DNA of 11,746 bases from JAZDEY01 sp043808325 [NCBI: Candidatus Eiseniibacteriota bacterium] (lineage in GTDB: Bacteria; Arandabacterota; Arandabacteria; Arandabacterales). Below the pieces are notes generated by a model. It was not told the origin of the DNA. It was given only the letters and a program-made list of their open reading frames with translations, and did not search any database. The stretch is from positions 1 through 11,746 of the forward strand of contig JAZDEY010000063.1 in NCBI GenBank assembly GCA_043808325.1, read 5' to 3'. Positions 1 to 6,144 of this stretch are shown here, piece after piece; position 1 is the stretch's first letter; each line of letters starts with the position of its first letter. The translations under genes were made by a program, and so were the position numbers.

Positions 1-1143
1 ACTGAGTATCAGCTCCGGGTTGGCAACTGCTTCGCAGACCTTCTCCCACACGGCATCCTCAACCCATCTTGCCGTGACCGACCCACCTCGACACTGGCTC
101 TTCAGGGGGAACGTGCGTGCCCTGTCACCACACCGGTAGGCGAGCCGCCCTCGCGAGGCCATCCCGTACATCGGCGCGCCGCACTCACCACACTTGAAGA
201 GGTTCCGAAGGAGATAGTCGTGCTTGACATTCCTCTGCGATCGTTCCGCATTCACCTTGAGCTGCTTCTGAGCCAACTCGAAGGTCTTCCTGTCCACTAT
301 CTCAAGCGACTCAGGCAGCGGGATTGCTGTCCACTGGTCCTTCGGTCTGAGGCGTTTGCTTGAATTCTTGGTCCTCCTGTACACGGCACCAGTCCGGAAG
401 CGTTTTGGCTCCACACTGGCGAACTTGCCGTAGTAAGTCGTACCGATATAGGTCTCGTTCCTCACAATTCGCTGTACGGTACCATGCCTCCAGCACTTCC
501 CCTGCCGGGGGCTCATGCCTCGCATCACCAGTTCCTTCGCTATCCCTCTCACCGACAACCCGTCATGAACGAGCATCCTGAATATGAGTCTTACAACTCT
601 TGCCTCTTCAGGCGCCACCTCGTAATGCCCGGGCTCCTTCTTGTTTCTGTCCCCGAGTACGTACCTGTAGCCGTAAGGGGCCCACCCTCCAATCACGAAG
701 CCACTCTGAGCCTTGTGGAGCCTGCCACGTCTTGTCCTTTCCAGTATCTTGGTCTTCTCGTACTCGGCAATCACACCTTGGACATTCTCCAAGAGCTTCT
801 CCTCCGGGGTGTCCTTGCTTTCCGGCCGATTGAGGTACTTGATCTTCACTCCAGCCTTTGCCAGTTCCTCTTGCAGGATACCCAGGTGTATGAAGCTCCT
901 GGAGAGCCGGTCTGGGGAGTGCACCAAAACGGTGTCGAAGAGGCCCTTCTTGGCATCGTCCCTGAGGCGATCCAGGGCCGGCCGTCCCAGGAGCTCACCC
1001 GTGTAGCCATCGTCGGTGTACTCCTTGCAGTTGGCCGAGCCGTTCCCGCCGGCGAATGTGCGGAGGGCCACCACCTGAGACTGGATGGTCTCCTGCTTCT
1101 CCTGTTTCTCGGTGCTCACCCTGGCGTAGGTCACAGGCTTCAT
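1..1143 (-). CDS. Large serine recombinase (integrase), 3' end outside window
   Basis: Site-specific recombinase of the resolvase/invertase superfamily, expected to catalyse integration or excision of the element through a Ser-DNA intermediate. I translated 381 codons from the ATG at 1143 to the left edge with no stop, so the C-terminus is missing. The resolvase domain covers about residues 2-140, with the nucleophile Ser10 in YARVSTEKQ, the motif HSPDRLSRS (75-83) and EYEKTKILERTRRG (127-140). A recombinase domain follows (about 150-255: GGWAPYGYRY, GLSVRGIAKEL, RNETYIGTTYYGK). A zinc ribbon has Cys318, Cys321, Cys338 and Cys351. The start is set by GGAAGGA eight bases upstream; an in-frame ATG at 1173 lacks a comparable site. 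It lies 58 bases downstream of the 51-aa gene. The length and domain order fit a large serine integrase, not a short resolvase. The family call is firm; the role as this island's integrase is inference. Confidence 0.95.
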   Translation of the reverse strand, partial: MKPVTYARVSTEKQEKQETIQSQVVALRTFAGGNGSANCKEYTDDGYTGELLGRPALDRLRDDAKKGLFDTVLVHSPDRLSRSFIHLGILQEELAKAGVKIKYLNRPESKDTPEEKLLENVQGVIAEYEKTKILERTRRGRLHKAQSGFVIGGWAPYGYRYVLGDRNKKEPGHYEVAPEEARVVRLIFRMLVHDGLSVRGIAKELVMRGMSPRQGKCWRHGTVQRIVRNETYIGTTYYGKFASVEPKRFRTGAVYRRTKNSSKRLRPKDQWTAIPLPESLEIVDRKTFELAQKQLKVNAERSQRNVKHDYLLRNLFKCGECGAPMYGMASRGRLAYRCGDRARTFPLKSQCRGGSVTARWVEDAVWEKVCEAVANPELILS

Positions 1144-1176
1144 CTGGCGTATCCTTCCATTGCCATGGAACATACA

Positions 1177-1205
1177 CGGATAGTGCCAGGCACATAGCAA
1201 GTCAA
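1177..1205 (-). promoter_or_regulatory. Possible promoter with inverted repeat ahead of the recombinase
   Basis: On the minus strand TTGACT (1205-1200) is followed after 17 bases by TATCCG (1182-1177). The -35 matches five of six consensus bases, the -10 only three. An 11-base perfect inverted repeat, GTGCCTGGCAC (1193-1183), fills the spacer against the -10, where a repressor could act. The -35 overlaps the stop codon of the 51-aa gene. This is a weak call, made only because spacing and repeat coincide. Confidence 0.3.
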
Positions 1206-1357
1206 TTCTGGCCCCCGAAGTCGATTTCTGAGGCCTCCGAAAGGCCCAGGAGGAACTGGTACACCCGCAGGAGCCGGTCCTCGGCGTCCTCGGTTGGATC
1301 GTGTTCCCACTCAACGTCATACGCAGGCTCGCCCAATACCGATTCCCTGTCTCCCAT
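1202..1357 (-). CDS. 51-aa uncharacterised acidic protein upstream of recombinase
   Basis: Short protein that I cannot assign to a named family. It begins MGDRESVLGEPAYDVEWEHD and ends EASEIDFGGQN before TGA. The middle, DAEDRLLRVYQFLLGLSEA, looks like one amphipathic helix, and the protein is clearly acidic. A good ribosome site (GAGGGGTGGTGAGG) sits directly before the ATG at 1357. It lies between the ATPase and the serine recombinase in the same direction, so it probably belongs to the same operon. Small acidic proteins at this position could be recombination directionality factors or recombinase partners, but nothing in the sequence shows this. Supported by the ribosome site, position and codon flow, not by homology. 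Confidence 0.7.
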   Translation of the reverse strand: MGDRESVLGEPAYDVEWEHDPTEDAEDRLLRVYQFLLGLSEASEIDFGGQN

Positions 1358-1379
1358 CCTCACCACCCCTCGGTTCGTT

Positions 1380-1433
1380 GTTTACCCCACACCCCAGTTT
1401 CTATTAGTTTACCCCACCCCTCAGTTTCCATTA
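1380..1433 (-). repeat. Two tandem 27-bp repeats between ATPase and 51-aa gene
   Basis: Two adjacent 27-base copies, 1380-1406 and 1407-1433, agree at 24 of 27 positions; each starts GTTTACCCCAC on the plus strand. A third, partial copy (minus strand ACCGAGGGGTGG) merges into the ribosome site of the 51-aa gene, so the motif ACTGAGGGGTGGGG recurs with the spacing of a duplicated leader. The unit is nine codons, and in the ATPase frame the repeats are open, coding after the TAG at 1438-1440 for two LxETxxWGK-type units that end at a TGA at 1362-1360. They could be duplicated leader DNA, binding sites, or a coding repeat read past the TAG. Confidence 0.8.
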
Positions 1434-1437
1434 ATTG

Positions 1438-2313
1438 CTACCCCACTCTCGATTCTCCACCATTCTCGCCACCAGCCGTCAGAGTCTCGTCTCCGGGCAG
1501 CACCGGTACTATGAGCCTCAACCTGGCGTCGTCGGGATCTGTCTCCAGCGTGATGAGTCCTGCCATCTCCAGCATTGGTATGATCTCCTTGTCCAAGACC
1601 CACCTGGGGAGAGGTCTCTGGAAGGCCCGATAGTGCGTCTGCAATATGTCCTTCCGCGTGAGACCACGGCCGCGCTCTTTGTAGCAGGGGACGATTACAT
1701 CCGTGAACAGCTGGAAGATGTACGGTGGTATATTGAGCTCCTGGCACAGCGCGATCTCCTCCCAGATTCTCAGGCCAGCCTCAATGTCCTCTTGTGTGGC
1801 GACAATGGTATGCAGGTCGCCCGGAGATTCCCTGTGCCATAGATTGAGTACGGCGTGACTCTTCACTAGTGAGAAGACCCTCTTCACATCACGCTGATAT
1901 CTTGGCTTCAGGATCTTGCACTTGGAGAGAAACCTCTCCCTCACGGTATCCGCGTCAGGTATCCTGACAGCCGATATCCTCTCTTCTCTTATAGCTTCTA
2001 TTCGCCGAATGAGGAGCTGCCTTCTGGGGTCCTTGTTGAGCCTTTCGAAATATCCCTCGGGATCGGCCTCCTTAGCCACCGCCTCCTCAATCCCCAGACG
2101 GATCTTGACCTGCGTCGTCTCGGGGGACAGGAGAATGAAGCGAGTGGCTTCCTGCTCATCCACCTTCAGGCCAGCCGTGCAGAATATGACCGACGGGTAG
2201 CCCCGGAGAACCGCATTCTTGGTTCTCAGACCCTGCTTCTCCCTCTTGTCGGTTATCTTGACGCATATCTCCTTCTGGTCATGTGAAAGCATGGGTCTGA
2301 GCCGTTGGAGCAA
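1438..2313 (-). CDS. P-loop ATPase, C-terminal fragment after in-frame TAG
   Basis: C-terminal part of the ATPase whose N-terminal part is at 2326-2748. Both are in one frame, separated only by a TAG and four codons (P-Q-T-D); the read-through product would be about 436 aa. This part begins LLQRLRPMLSHDQKEI and continues through ITDKREKQGLRTKNAVLRGY, PSVIFCTAGL and DEQEATRFILLSPETT, which reads as the second half of a P-loop NTPase domain with conserved arginines that could sense the nucleotide. A helical region and a winged-helix-like C-terminus (about 170-291) follow. The first possible start in the fragment is TTG at 2313 with only a weak ribosome site, so it may be made by reinitiation, by read-through, or not at all. 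It ends at TAG 1440-1438. Most likely a nonsense-broken gene or a base error. Confidence 0.75.
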   Translation of the reverse strand: MLQRLRPMLSHDQKEICVKITDKREKQGLRTKNAVLRGYPSVIFCTAGLKVDEQEATRFILLSPETTQVKIRLGIEEAVAKEADPEGYFERLNKDPRRQLLIRRIEAIREERISAVRIPDADTVRERFLSKCKILKPRYQRDVKRVFSLVKSHAVLNLWHRESPGDLHTIVATQEDIEAGLRIWEEIALCQELNIPPYIFQLFTDVIVPCYKERGRGLTRKDILQTHYRAFQRPLPRWVLDKEIIPMLEMAGLITLETDPDDARLRLIVPVLPGDETLTAGGENGGESRVG

Positions 2314-2325
2314 GTCCGTCTGGGG

Positions 2326-2748
2326 CTAGTCCAGGAATACGAGGATCTTCCGTTGGAGGTCGAGAATGATGCACTTGTTCTCGCTGTCCCATACCCCGGT
2401 GTCGTGGAAGAATGCCGTGGGCGAGCAATAACCGACCTTGATCACGTCAGCTTTGGGGAAGAAGGAGGTAACCTCCAATGGAATGTAGGACTTGCCGGTT
2501 GCGGATGGCGCGTTGAAGCTTATGTTGAACTGAGATTCCTCTGTGTACGCCGACACGCAGCACAGGAAAGCCACCGCCTTGTTGACGCGGTCCTCCTTTA
2601 TGGTCAGCGTGAGGATCTCGCAGAGCTCGTCCAGTGAGAGTGGCCGGAATTCCTGCCGCCCAACGGCCCTTCGTTCTTGCACTCGCGCTTCCACCTTGAC
2701 ATCTTCTTCCAACTTCTCGAATTCATCTTCAAACGCCTTGTCGTTCAC
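2326..2748 (-). CDS. P-loop ATPase, N-terminal fragment ending at in-frame TAG
   Basis: N-terminal 140 residues of a P-loop ATPase typical of integrative elements and prophages, probably a helicase-like or DNA-handling factor that works with the primase-type protein just upstream. The Walker A is FNAPSATGKSY (Gly85, Lys86, Ser87). The Walker B is ILVFLD, with Asp140 as the last residue before TAG at 2328-2326. The acidic, helical residues 1-50 look like an interaction segment. I chose GTG at 2748, which has AAGGGGG about nine bases upstream and overlaps the primase-like gene by 20 bases; an in-frame ATG at 2823 would overlap it by 95. Alone this product lacks the second half of its ATPase fold and should be inactive. 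See the C-terminal fragment at 1438-2313. Confidence 0.78.
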   Translation of the reverse strand: MNDKAFEDEFEKLEEDVKVEARVQERRAVGRQEFRPLSLDELCEILTLTIKEDRVNKAVAFLCCVSAYTEESQFNISFNAPSATGKSYIPLEVTSFFPKADVIKVGYCSPTAFFHDTGVWDSENKCIILDLQRKILVFLD

Positions 2749-3586
2749 TGTCTCTGCCCCCTTGTGCCAAGTAGGCGATGGCCTGCTTGAAGTTGTAGCC
2801 GAAGCGAAGCCTGATAAACTCAATGGAATCGCCGCTCTTCTGACAGCCGTAACAGCGGAACCTATTCTTATCCGGGTAAATGACCAGCGAGGGGTGCTTA
2901 TCGCTATGGAACGGGCAGCGAGCTACGTAGTGTTTCCCGGCCTTCTTAGTTTCGAGGACACCGGACATCACATCGAGGATCGGCACCTGCCTTGCCCTGG
3001 CGACTCTCTCGTCGTAGTCAAGGTCAAGGCCGTCGTGGTCCTCAACGCCGAAGATTCGGGCGGCAACCCGCTTCAGCCGCTTCAATCGCGCCACTTGCCC
3101 GAGGGCCTCCTTGAGCTGCCGTGCCGCTGGCGATATCTTCAGGACTTCTGTGCAAAACCACCTTGACCATTCATCCTCGATCTGCCTGATCTCATTCAGA
3201 GCGTCCTTTATCCCCCTGCGGGACTCCCGCACCACACCCAGCCACTCAGCAATCTTGTCATCGAGGAGGTGCTGCGCTTCGAGGTTCGATGGGAAGAAGA
3301 TTCGGATGAGATCCTCTGCAGCCGGGTAAGGCAGCGAAGGGGTCCTTGCAGGCAGCAAATCGTCTTCGTTAGAGTCCCAATCAGGGGTGGCTGGATCTTG
3401 TATGCCCCGTCCCATCGTGCTCTCAGGAAACCGCCGCTCGTCTTCCGGTAAGCAAGTCCCTAACTCAGATCCCGTGGCACCCACTGTTTCTTGTTGACAA
3501 TCCAGCCAGTGATCGCCTACTAGTAGATTGGAGGCTGAGGGAATCCGATAGGCATCTGAAACGCTGTGGGGCGTTGACTTTGTCAT
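2729..3586 (-). CDS. CHC2 zinc-finger primase-like protein
   Basis: Carries the DnaG-type zinc-binding domain that recognises single-stranded template DNA during primer synthesis. In the 285-aa product from ATG 3586 the finger spans about 205-275, with ligands Cys224, His227, Cys245 and Cys248 in ARCPFHSDKHPSL and FRCYGCQKSGDSIEF. The following GYNFKQAIAYLA is the usual helix after the finger. No TOPRIM catalytic domain follows, so it is either a primase accessory or an element-specific replication protein. The first 80 residues look disordered, and 90-200 is helical. ATG 3586 has AAGG eight bases upstream; a TTG five codons earlier is less likely. The gene overlaps the P-loop ATPase, as expected for a primase/ATPase pair. 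The preceding 124-aa frame ends in TAG and lies in the same frame only seven codons away. Confidence 0.85.
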   Translation of the reverse strand: MTKSTPHSVSDAYRIPSASNLLVGDHWLDCQQETVGATGSELGTCLPEDERRFPESTMGRGIQDPATPDWDSNEDDLLPARTPSLPYPAAEDLIRIFFPSNLEAQHLLDDKIAEWLGVVRESRRGIKDALNEIRQIEDEWSRWFCTEVLKISPAARQLKEALGQVARLKRLKRVAARIFGVEDHDGLDLDYDERVARARQVPILDVMSGVLETKKAGKHYVARCPFHSDKHPSLVIYPDKNRFRCYGCQKSGDSIEFIRLRFGYNFKQAIAYLAQGGRDSERQGV

Positions 3587-3607
3587 CGGTTCTACCTTCA
3601 ACTTCCT

Positions 3608-3982
3608 CTAAAAGCTTTTCGCAAGACCCACGCCGAGGCTGCAAACCCGCGTGGGTTTTGCGTTTGTTCTGCTTAGAATTCTCACGCGTAACCCAATTCG
3701 TGTCAAAAAGTTTCTAGTCCCCAAGGCGGCTTTGGCACTATTTTTCCAGTCCCTCCCCTCCAGGACTGCAGCCTCACAAATCCAAACTTCACCTGACTCT
3801 GCGCGCCAGGATTTCTCCCCACGACGGCGGGCCCACCTCGCCAGGAGATCGAGAGCGCGGCTCAGGGCATGCTCATCGACCTCGGTTACGGCCTCGAATT
3901 CCTGGAGGGCGATGTCGGGAGCCTGGAGCCTCGGCTGTGGCCGTAGGCCTCGTGACTTCGATTCAAGCCTCTGTCTGGGCAT
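3608..3982 (-). CDS. 124-aa uncharacterised basic protein
   Basis: Not recognised with certainty. The most protein-like part is residues 34-58, with VDEHALSRALDLLARWARRR as a convincing amphipathic helix. The first 30 residues are Arg-rich and overlap the Cys-rich gene upstream in another frame by 97 bases; the ATG at 3982 has no clear ribosome site, so the true start may lie further in. The last 25 residues (from about NAKPTRVCSL) are encoded by a strong stem-loop. It ends with TAG, 22 bases before the CHC2 protein and in its frame. Its place between the Cys-rich protein and the primase-like gene suggests part of the element's core operon. The helical core may be real even if the ends are not. 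Confidence 0.5.
   Translation of the reverse strand: MPRQRLESKSRGLRPQPRLQAPDIALQEFEAVTEVDEHALSRALDLLARWARRRGEKSWRAESGEVWICEAAVLEGRDWKNSAKAALGTRNFLTRIGLRVRILSRTNAKPTRVCSLGVGLAKSF
3621..3661. repeat. Strong inverted repeat upstream of the CHC2 gene
   Basis: Left arm GCAAGACCCACGC (3621-3633) pairs with GCGTGGGTTTTGC (3649-3661): 12 of 13 positions are Watson-Crick, the other a G-T pair, around a 15-base loop. A second hairpin, AAACCC-GCGT-GGGTTT, would use part of the loop and the right arm, so the two exclude each other. It sits about 14 bases before the ribosome site of the CHC2 gene, over the end of the 124-aa frame. No T-run follows on either strand, so it is not a simple terminator; an RNA switch, processing site or protein site is possible. 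Confidence 0.6.
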
Positions 3983-4239
3983 CGTGGCACGGGGCCTAGC
4001 TTTGGATACTCGTTCTCATCGTTTCTCGAAAAACCCCCTGATTTTCCCACCAGTTTTTCGCAACCAAGCCCATTCCTGTGCCTGCCTCGATTCCCATGGT
4101 ACGGATTCCCGCCAAAGCGGAACGGATAGAGCGGGCAGCCAGCCACAGTGCAGAGGCGTACCTCCTTACGGCTGCCCTGCGAGCACTCGAGGCACTTCAT
4201 ACGGATCGCACCCAACGGAGACTTGTCACGTCCACTCAT
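3886..4239 (-). CDS. Small Cys-rich (zinc-binding type) mobile-element protein
   Basis: First gene of the left-hand operon. The N-terminal 45 residues match a small Cys-rich family I associate with prophages and integrated elements: AIRMKCLECSQGSRKEV, then LCTVAGCPLYPFRFG. Cys16, Cys19, Cys30 and Cys35 would bind one zinc ion. The function of the family is unknown; nucleic-acid binding or transcription control is plausible. ATG 4239 has GAAGGG about nine bases upstream. The tail after residue 50 is low-complexity and rich in Gly, Arg and Asn. Its final 30 residues overlap the 124-aa frame, so the natural length may be less certain than the start. It begins only 25 bases after the terminator that closes the previous operon, so its own promoter is not obvious. 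Confidence 0.75.
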   Translation of the reverse strand: MSGRDKSPLGAIRMKCLECSQGSRKEVRLCTVAGCPLYPFRFGGNPYHGNRGRHRNGLGCEKLVGKSGGFSRNDENEYPKLGPVPRCPDRGLNRSHEAYGHSRGSRLPTSPSRNSRP

Positions 4240-4263
4240 CGATCTAACCCTTCATGCAGCATC

Positions 4264-4304
4264 AAAAGAAAAATCCCGGACACTCGCGCTTCGAGTACCC
4301 GGGA
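4264..4304 (-). terminator. Rho-independent terminator of the 228-aa/320-aa operon
   Basis: On the minus strand TCCCGGGTACTCG (4304-4292), loop AAGCG and CGAGTGTCCGGGA (4286-4274) form a 13-bp stem with 11 Watson-Crick pairs and two wobble-type positions. It is followed at once by TTTTTCTTTT (4273-4264). This is the only complete terminator seen in the window and it lies 76 bases after the stop of the 320-aa gene. Because the next gene starts at 4239, it could also act as an attenuator for that operon. Confidence 0.88.
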
Positions 4305-4380
4305 CAAAGATATGAACTGTGACTATGGCAACGCTATGTAACGAATAAACTCTCTTGGCGGTTATTCTCTACATGACCCG

Positions 4381-5343
4381 TTACGCCCCAAATCGCTCGG
4401 TCCACCAAGCCGGACAGGTTCGCTTCCACTCGCTCATGAAGTCATCAACGGCGCGCTCCACCGGACGCATGGCGGCTGGGTCCCTCCGCATCTCTTGCAC
4501 TCGCGACCTCACCTTGTTCTTGAGGTCCCACCTGTCCGGTATCTGGTCGGTATTCGGTATCCCCCGTGCGCCCTCACTCAGAATGAGCGTAGGGAAACTC
4601 TCGAATCCCGCGAAGTGGAGCAGACGGGGGAGGACTCCCCAGTGAGGCTTGCCTGTGCTCCGCATGAAGTACTCATGCAGCTTTGCTGCGACCAAGCCCC
4701 AGTCATCCTTCTTGGCCTTACCGCTTTTCTTCCTGCCGATGACATCAGTCTTCCTGTACAGAGGCTTCTGCCCAGGCTCCGACTTGAGGGTCCAACCGGG
4801 CTCGTGCAGATTGAGATCCTCGATGACAGCCAAGAACTCATGCACGTTCTTGGCTGTCTCAATCCCCCGCTGGCAGACCTTCACGAACGGGTCGAACTCC
4901 GGCGATCCGTAGTAGTTGGCAACAAGTGAAGTGATGGGAAAGCCTCCGAATTCTGAGAGAAACTTGTCCGCCTTTCTTAGAGAGTTCATGCCACGTCGCC
5001 AGTAGTTGTAAGACGAGAGCTTTCTCCAATCCGACGTGCTCTTCGTCTCCCATTGCCCATCGCCACGCATCAGTATGCCTTCGAACATGAGGCAGATGAT
5101 CACATGGGGACTGACACCCTGCTCCGCGAGAGCCTTGAGATCCTCTGCCGCTTCCTTCGCGAATCGCTCAAAGCGGTTATAGACCCCATGGAAGGGACTG
5201 TCAGGCCGGCTCTCCACCCGCTTGAACCAGTCGGCATAGTAGGCCAGCCCAGCCGCGACCACATCTCTTATGTCATCTGCACCTTCAGACTTCTCGGCGA
5301 CCGATGCAGACACCTTGTCCTTAGAAGCTGCATGCCTTCTCAT
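4381..5343 (-). CDS. 320-aa uncharacterised protein
   Basis: I do not recognise a family. The protein is soluble, with no signal peptide or membrane segment. Residues 25-115 are helical (VVAAGLAYYADWFKRVE; HGVYNRFERFAKEAAEDLKA). The centre (about 120-200) has many aromatics and ends near VHEFLAVIEDLNLHEPGW. A Lys-rich linker (GRKKSGKAKKDD) leads to KLHEYFMRSTGKPHWGVLPR, which resembles a small helical DNA- or protein-interaction module. ATG 5343 has a weak GGTGGTG before it. It follows the 228-aa gene by 42 bases and precedes the terminator, so the two form one transcription unit driven from 6144. The frame is the same as that of the upstream gene and separated from it only by two TAG codons. 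Position next to a restriction-modification-like operon suggests an accessory or independent defence role, but this is inference from place alone. Confidence 0.8.
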   Translation of the reverse strand: MRRHAASKDKVSASVAEKSEGADDIRDVVAAGLAYYADWFKRVESRPDSPFHGVYNRFERFAKEAAEDLKALAEQGVSPHVIICLMFEGILMRGDGQWETKSTSDWRKLSSYNYWRRGMNSLRKADKFLSEFGGFPITSLVANYYGSPEFDPFVKVCQRGIETAKNVHEFLAVIEDLNLHEPGWTLKSEPGQKPLYRKTDVIGRKKSGKAKKDDWGLVAAKLHEYFMRSTGKPHWGVLPRLLHFAGFESFPTLILSEGARGIPNTDQIPDRWDLKNKVRSRVQEMRRDPAAMRPVERAVDDFMSEWKRTCPAWWTERFGA

Positions 5344-5385
5344 GTCACCACCGACTACGCAGCCGAGCCCCTATCGACCACCTAT

Positions 5386-6072
5386 CTATCCGCGAAGGAG
5401 GTAACGAACGAACCGGGTTCCCAGGGGAGTCAGATGAAGCGGGTAGTTGCCGTAATTCTCTGTGGCTGCCACAGGCAAGGAGCGGAGGTGCATTAGATTC
5501 ATCGAATTCAGTTCCCCGACGAGCCCCATCAGCAGGTGAGGATCTGTATGTTTCATTTCCTGCTGCAATCTTCCGAAATCGATTCGATACGGGCTCCTAT
5601 CGAGGTTCTTCATGCCATCTCGCTCAGCGACGGCCACAGCGTGTCCCAGTGCATCGATGGCCCCGATGGAAAGTATCTCTAGACAACGGGCAAAATGGTC
5701 CAGCTCAGTGTAGGTCAACTTATCAGGATCGTTCGGCTTGAGGAGAGTATTGGCCACAAGAGCCGCCGAAGCTCTCAGCTTGCTTTCCTTCTGTGTCCGA
5801 CCAACGATCACCACGAAGGACTTGAATATCTCCGCGAATTCATCTTTGTCAATTAACTCGACATCGATTCTATCGTTCAGCTCCCGGAGCCTTCTCCCCA
5901 GATCGTCGAACGCCTTCCGAAAAGCCTTCTCCGTAGCCGATGGGATGTAATCGTCGATAAGGTTCGCGATCGGACCACCAACCCACGGCACTGCAGAAAC
6001 TGTCGCCTTGCAGATTGCCAAGATGTGATCGGCCCTAGTCTTCCTCACAAGGCTCTTTTCGTCACTCGCCAC
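5386..6072 (-). CDS. 228-aa uncharacterised helical protein (PWVGGP-type)
   Basis: Unknown function. About 20-45 residues in is AVPWVGGPIANLIDDYIP followed by a helix-rich segment, EKAFRKAFDDLGRRLRELND. This Pro-Gly-Gly turn plus long helices recalls a widespread group of uncharacterised bacterial proteins sometimes found near defence genes; I cannot name the family. The segment around AICKATVSAVPWVGG is hydrophobic but too short to call a membrane anchor. The C-terminus has LHLTPLGTRFVRYLLRG, a winged-helix-like ending. The frame opens at TTG 6144, but that codon is the -35 box of the promoter, so translation must start further in. GTG 6072 with GGAAAG and GAAGGA upstream is the first good choice. 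It ends in TAG. First gene of a two-gene unit with the 320-aa protein. Confidence 0.8.
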   Translation of the reverse strand: MASDEKSLVRKTRADHILAICKATVSAVPWVGGPIANLIDDYIPSATEKAFRKAFDDLGRRLRELNDRIDVELIDKDEFAEIFKSFVVIVGRTQKESKLRASAALVANTLLKPNDPDKLTYTELDHFARCLEILSIGAIDALGHAVAVAERDGMKNLDRSPYRIDFGRLQQEMKHTDPHLLMGLVGELNSMNLMHLRSLPVAATENYGNYPLHLTPLGTRFVRYLLRG

Positions 6073-6115
6073 GGCGCTTTCCGTTCCTTCGTTGGAAGCG
6101 ACAAGACCATAGGCC

Positions 6116-6144
6116 AGTATAGTCCCGAGCTGAGTCCCTGTCAA
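6116..6144 (-). promoter_or_regulatory. Near-consensus sigma-70 promoter for the 228-aa/320-aa operon
   Basis: TTGACA (6144-6139) and TATACT (6121-6116) are separated by exactly 17 bases. The -35 is a perfect match and the -10 matches five of six consensus positions. Transcription would begin near 6108, leaving about 36 bases of leader before GTG 6072. This promoter separates the unknown two-gene unit from the nuclease operon upstream and rules out the TTG at 6144 as the start codon. Confidence 0.85.

Noticed and set aside
1141-1173. Alternative recombinase start at ATG 1173
   Set aside because: ATG 1143 has GGAAGGA at a good distance and directly precedes the resolvase fold; the ten extra residues from 1173 do not resemble a resolvase N-terminus.
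484-1197. Plus-strand open frame of 237 codons
   Set aside because: Opposite the serine recombinase, with its catalytic and zinc-ribbon residues on the minus strand; no ribosome site or family features.
1438-2748. General recoding of TAG to glutamine or pyrrolysine in the source genome
   Set aside because: The methyltransferase, helicase, recombinase and CHC2 genes have no internal TAG, and TAG serves as an ordinary stop for the helicase and the 81-aa gene; a local nonsense mutation or base error is simpler.
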